Assembly: GCA_016210485.1 (NCBI GenBank)
Contig: JACQUD010000002.1
Span: 1-42,332, forward strand
Source: Chloroflexota bacterium
GTDB taxonomy: Bacteria; Chloroflexota; Dehalococcoidia; JACQUD01
Direction of reading: 5' to 3'
Length of the DNA: 42,332 nt
The first letter of the stretch is position 1; the number at the start of each line of letters is the position of its first letter. Both the position numbers and the translations under genes were made by a program. The notes below the pieces were generated by a model, which was given only the letters and a program-made list of their open reading frames with translations, was not told where the DNA came from and did not search any database. Positions 39,351-42,332 of this stretch are shown piece by piece.

Positions 39351-39442
39351 TGCTTTGTCCCCCCTATTTTAGTGGTCGGCAAAGGTTTCACCCATCCCAA
39401 CGAGTTCATCTCAGTATACCCGAAAGGTCGGGACAGGGGAAG

Positions 39443-39643
39443 CTAGGCTTTCTCCCTCTGCTTGGGCGGGCAGGGGACATCGGCGTAGGAGCAGAAGACG
39501 CAGCAGTCGCCGGGCTTGGGTCGGAGCACAGTCTTGCAGCTAACACATTGATAGAAGAACTGGCAGGCGTCCGTGGGCATGTCCGCTTCCTGGACGGCTC
39601 CGCACTGGGGGCAGGTAAGCCTGGCCCTGGTTACGATTTCCAT
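39443..39643 (-). CDS. Small cysteine-rich (GDCCVFCSY) protein
   Basis: 66 residues with three Cys pairs: CPQCG near residue 15, CVSC near 33, and GDCCVFCSYADVPCPP at the end. Two or more zinc or Fe-S sites are likely. Small proteins ending in GDCCVFCSYG-type motifs occur across bacteria, often with metal or mercury resistance genes, but no function is established to my knowledge. No strong ribosome site; GGTGA lies before the ATG. Confidence 0.75.
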   Translation of the reverse strand: MEIVTRARLTCPQCGAVQEADMPTDACQFFYQCVSCKTVLRPKPGDCCVFCSYADVPCPPKQREKA

Positions 39644-39666
39644 TATTCACCATCCATCATGGGCAT

Positions 39667-40533
39667 CTAGTTAGCACTTCGCATACTTGCAGGCTTTGAT
39701 GCCAAAGATGTGTGCTTTTTGCGATCAGGGAAAACTAGTGAAATGACGTATCTTGGATCCCGACCAAAAGCCTTCGACTCTATATAGAAAGGGCGCGCGA
39801 CGCTACCAAGGGGAAAGCTTTCAAAACCACCTACCATCAAGTTGGTTTCGAGGGCACGGGACACGCTGGAATTGGGCTTTGGAGCAATAAGTTTAGGTAT
39901 GCCGTAAGGAGAACTTGGTAGCTCAAGCTCATCTGCATTATCAACTGCCAATATGAGACAAGGTTTCTCTTTGCGCCATCCCCGCCGTTGGGCCTTCCGC
40001 CAATAGAGGGCGATGCAAGGTTCTGGACACATTTCGGCAATCCGTATAGCGGTAGCAAGAACGGAGGTGTAGAAGATCTTTGCCAATGAAGAAATAGAAG
40101 TCACCGATGCACCAAGACTGAGCAAGGCGTTTCTAAAAGGTAATTCAGGCATAAGAAGTTCTGCCGCTATCCGGTTGCAAAGCTTTTCAGCAAAATGTGC
40201 TTCCCCTGACGCGTTTACGGAACGAAATTTGGGTACTGCAATTTGGGATTCATTTATGATCCTATTAAGAATCAGATGGCCAATCTCGTGTGCGCAGGAA
40301 AAGTTTTGCCTTACCGGATGGTGCTTCTCGTTTACTTTAATTCTATACCCGTCTTTCATCGGCAAGAGCAAAGCATCGAGTTCGCCAAGGTCTTCTCGGA
40401 TACTTTCTATGCCAAGTAGAGCCGCGTACTCATTTGCCAGAAAAGGGGGCTTGACTGACTGCCGAGTTTCTACTAGGCGTTCAAAGGCGTTCTGCGTTTG
40501 TTTCCTCGCAACATTGAGCAAGGTACCATTCAC
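39667..40533 (-). CDS. ImmA/IrrE-type metallopeptidase
   Basis: 288 residues. The zinc peptidase motif HEIGH lies in SCAHEIGHLIL near residue 86, followed by CNRIAAELLMPE, the typical ImmA/IrrE second segment with the third ligand Glu. ImmA-type enzymes cleave a partner HTH repressor, and similar pairs act as toxin-antitoxin or stress switches. The C-terminal ~130 residues (IALYWRKAQRRGWRKEKPC and beyond) form an extra domain with no match I recognise, possibly a sensor. The GTG start shares its first base with the stop of the upstream HTH-like gene and has GGGGAGGAA upstream. More A+T-rich than flanking genes. Confidence 0.88.
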   Translation of the reverse strand: MNGTLLNVARKQTQNAFERLVETRQSVKPPFLANEYAALLGIESIREDLGELDALLLPMKDGYRIKVNEKHHPVRQNFSCAHEIGHLILNRIINESQIAVPKFRSVNASGEAHFAEKLCNRIAAELLMPELPFRNALLSLGASVTSISSLAKIFYTSVLATAIRIAEMCPEPCIALYWRKAQRRGWRKEKPCLILAVDNADELELPSSPYGIPKLIAPKPNSSVSRALETNLMVGGFESFPLGSVARPFYIESKAFGRDPRYVISLVFPDRKKHTSLASKPASMRSAN

Positions 40534-40841
40534 TAATAATTCCTCCCCAGTTCCTCTGGCTGTGGAGTTAACTCATAAATGCCCAGGAGTTCATCGTCTG
40601 ACAGATGGCTGAGGTCGCCAAAGTCTCGTCCCCTCCTGTAATACCGCCCACCAGCTGCCACTGCCTTGAACAGATCCTCTTTTTGGTGTCGACTAAGGGG
40701 GTTTTGTAACTGCCCGCTAATCAGCCCCGACACGAAAGATCCCGGCAGCCTAGCCATTTCTGCCAACTGTCCACCAGTCTTCCCCATTACCTCAAGATGT
40801 CGTCTGGTGGCCTTTGCCCATCTCTCGGTGTCACTTTTCAT
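40533..40841 (-). CDS. HTH-like small protein paired with ImmA-type peptidase
   Basis: 102 residues. RRHLEVMGKTGGQLAEMARLPGSFVSGLISGQLQNPLSRHQKEDLFKAV has the pattern of a lambda-repressor-type helix-turn-helix (in part, GGQLAEMARLPGSFVSGLI), though weaker than a standard Xre domain. The C-terminal LSDDELLGIYELTP is acidic. The 1-base overlap with the peptidase gene suggests they work together, the HTH protein being a candidate repressor or antitoxin and possible substrate. The start is 14 nt downstream of nrdJ, with little of a ribosome site, so it may ride on the nrdJ transcript. Confidence 0.7.
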   Translation of the reverse strand: MKSDTERWAKATRRHLEVMGKTGGQLAEMARLPGSFVSGLISGQLQNPLSRHQKEDLFKAVAAGGRYYRRGRDFGDLSHLSDDELLGIYELTPQPEELGRNY

Positions 40842-40855
40842 ATGTTACAACCATC

Positions 40856-42331
40856 TCAGCACTTGGTATAGCCGCAGGAGCGGCAGACGTAGCAGCCCTC
40901 CTGGTAGACCAGCAAACTGGAGCACTCGGGGCACTGGCCCGCCAGATTGATGAAGCGCCCCGATATGTCTGAGGAGGCGTCTTGGGGGGACGAGAGAGCC
41001 ACGGTCGGTTCGGCAAGCTCACGATGTAGCTCGGACACTTTGTTGCCCTGACCTCCGTTCCCCTCCAGGTAACGTCCCAGGACGCTCCCCAGGGCATCGG
41101 GGCAGGAGAGGACGGCCTGGCCCTGGTCCCAGGCGATGGAGGGGCAGCGGATGGCCCGAAGCTGGCCCACGATGGAATCGGGGTCTATGCCGGAGCGCAG
41201 GGCCAGGGAGATGAGGCGGCTGGTAGCCTCCCCCTGGGCGGCGGCGCAGCCGCCCGCCTTCCCCAGGTGGGAGAAGACCTCGCACAGACGTCCCTCCTCG
41301 TCGGAGTTCACGGTGACGTAGAGATTGCCGCAGCCGGTAACTACTTTGTGGGTCTGGCCCCGGGTGACGATGGGGCGCTGGCGAGGCTGGATGCGGGTTG
41401 GAGCCGGCGCTGTCGCCTTCTCTTTCTTCTCGCCCTGACCCTGGGGCACGCTCAGCACCTGGCGGTCTCGGCTGCGGTCCCGGTAGATGGTGATGCCCTT
41501 GCACCCCTCGCGGTAGGCCAGCATGTAGGCCTTCTCCACATCCTCCACAGTGGCGTCGTGGGGGAAGTTGATAGTCTTGGACACGGCGTTATCGGTGTGG
41601 CGCTGGAAGGCGGCCTGCATCCGGACGTGCCACTCCGGCGAGATGTCGTGGGCGGTAACGAAGAGCCGCTTCACATCCTCGGGGATGCCCTCTATCTCCC
41701 GGGCGCAGCCCTTCTCCGACAGCTCCTTCATCAGCCCCTCGGAGTGGAAGCCCCGGGCCTGCGCTACCTCCTGGAACAGGGGATGGACCTCGATGAGCTG
41801 GTCGTTGTCCAGGATGTTGCGGACGTAGCTCAGGGCGAAGAGAGGCTCGATGCCTGAGGAGCACCCGGCGATGATGCTTAGGGTGCCCGTGGGGGCGATG
41901 GTGGTGCGGGTAGCGTTGCGCAGGAGCTCGCCGCCATCGTAGATGCTCCCCCGAAAGGCGGGGAAGGAGCCCCGCTCCTCGGCCAGGGCCGCCGAGGCCT
42001 TCCTGGCCCTTTCGTTGATGAAGCGCATGATATCCTCGCTCGTCTCCAGGGCCTGCTGGGAGTCGTAGGGGATGTCCAGCAGGATGAGCATGTCGGCGAA
42101 GCCCATGACCCCCAGGCCGATCTTTCGGTTGGCCTTGGTCATCCGGTCTATCTGGGCGATGGGGAAGCGGCTCATATCTATGACGTTGTCTAGGAAGCGC
42201 ACTGCCACGTCCACCGTCTCCTCCAGCTTCTTCCAGTCCATCTCCCAGTGGCCCCTCTTTAGTCGAAGCATCTTGGCCAGGTTGATGGAGCCCAGGTTGC
42301 AGGACTCGTAGGGTAGGAGGGGCTGCTCCCC
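40856..42331 (-). CDS. nrdJ: Adenosylcobalamin-dependent ribonucleotide reductase (5' partial)
   Basis: Class II RNR, which makes deoxyribonucleotides using a B12 radical, independent of oxygen. About 491 C-terminal residues are in the window. The frame stays open to the edge beyond the ORF-track Met and reads PYESCNLGSINLAKM, so the N-terminal part is outside. Motifs: KIGLGVMGFADML, TRTTIAPTGTLSIIAGCSSG, and ETSEDIMRFINERAR. A TSCPD-type domain (YVTVNSDEEGRLCEVF, GGCAAAQGEATSRLIS, RCPS) follows. The end is a zinc-ribbon-like CPECSSLLVYQEGCYVCRSCGYTKC (CPEC and CRSC pairs), probably the redox-active tail region. Needs cobalamin, as expected for this type of anaerobe. Confidence 0.96.
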   Translation of the reverse strand, partial: GEQPLLPYESCNLGSINLAKMLRLKRGHWEMDWKKLEETVDVAVRFLDNVIDMSRFPIAQIDRMTKANRKIGLGVMGFADMLILLDIPYDSQQALETSEDIMRFINERARKASAALAEERGSFPAFRGSIYDGGELLRNATRTTIAPTGTLSIIAGCSSGIEPLFALSYVRNILDNDQLIEVHPLFQEVAQARGFHSEGLMKELSEKGCAREIEGIPEDVKRLFVTAHDISPEWHVRMQAAFQRHTDNAVSKTINFPHDATVEDVEKAYMLAYREGCKGITIYRDRSRDRQVLSVPQGQGEKKEKATAPAPTRIQPRQRPIVTRGQTHKVVTGCGNLYVTVNSDEEGRLCEVFSHLGKAGGCAAAQGEATSRLISLALRSGIDPDSIVGQLRAIRCPSIAWDQGQAVLSCPDALGSVLGRYLEGNGGQGNKVSELHRELAEPTVALSSPQDASSDISGRFINLAGQCPECSSLLVYQEGCYVCRSCGYTKC

Positions 42332-42332
42332 G

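Overview
The window reads as an ordinary bacterial chromosome segment with no phage, transposase or CRISPR. Likely source: an uncultured anaerobic Chloroflexota, probably of Dehalococcoidia type. This is inferred from the gene mix (many acyl-CoA dehydrogenases, two tungsten-type aldehyde:ferredoxin oxidoreductases, MetV/MetF-type methylene-tetrahydrofolate reductase genes, B12-dependent ribonucleotide reductase, a CoaBC with the PAMD/LASG variant, a small GDCCVFCSY protein). No 16S or marker comparison was possible. Promoters look like the classical TTGACA-17-TATAAT type, and Shine-Dalgarno sites are usually clear.

Layout. 1-3819 (+): two long acyl-CoA dehydrogenase (ACAD) paralogs, the first cut by the window edge, followed by a shorter ACAD of another subfamily. 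3820-7852 (+): a terminator, then a promoter with a long structured leader, then pyrG-fsa-rho as an overlapping operon. 7853-8202: a gene-free stretch rich in perfect stem-loops. 8203-12184 (-): three more long ACAD paralogs, each with its own promoter. The five long paralogs therefore form two inverted blocks around pyrG-fsa-rho. 12408-14727: a metV-like gene and a lamin-tail lipoprotein (+) converge on metF (-). 14799-16793 (-): coaX-coaBC. 16897-26990 (-): purF-purM-[4Fe-4S]-[AOR], then purH-[GalT-like]-[GT2]-[MFS]-[hypothetical]. 27105-28152 (+): a consensus promoter, a tRNA-like element and a TauE/SafE permease. 28175-29823: a DUF5752-like gene (-) and a CaiB/BaiF CoA-transferase (+). 29993-31258 (+): a lone AT-richer Ser/Thr kinase, apparently nearly leaderless. 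31414-34685 (-): membrane PH-like protein, cupin, MoaD-like protein and a second AOR. 34874-36150 (+): a PD-(D/E)XK nuclease with Fe-S cysteines and a GlcG/HbpS protein. 36216-38912 (-): SDR and ABC exporter. 39018-39089 (+): tRNA(CAT). 39147-42331 (-): two small proteins, an AT-richer HTH/ImmA-like pair, and a 5'-truncated nrdJ.

How it fits together. The housekeeping genes cover nucleotide synthesis (purF, purM, purH, pyrG, nrdJ), CoA synthesis (coaX, coaBC) and transcription termination (rho). Around them is a catabolic layer in which ACADs, a CoA-transferase and AORs would handle acyl-CoAs, carboxylates and aldehydes, with electrons passing through flavin, ferredoxin and tungstopterin.

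The most notable signal is the ACAD array. By eye, the five paralogs carry all four combinations of two alternative sequence patches, a sign of recombination between copies. None seems to have the catalytic glutamate at either usual ACAD position. Other points of interest are the pyrG leader with competing hairpins, a consensus promoter reading into a degenerate tRNA-like sequence, the near-leaderless kinase, and the AOR placed inside the purine gene order.
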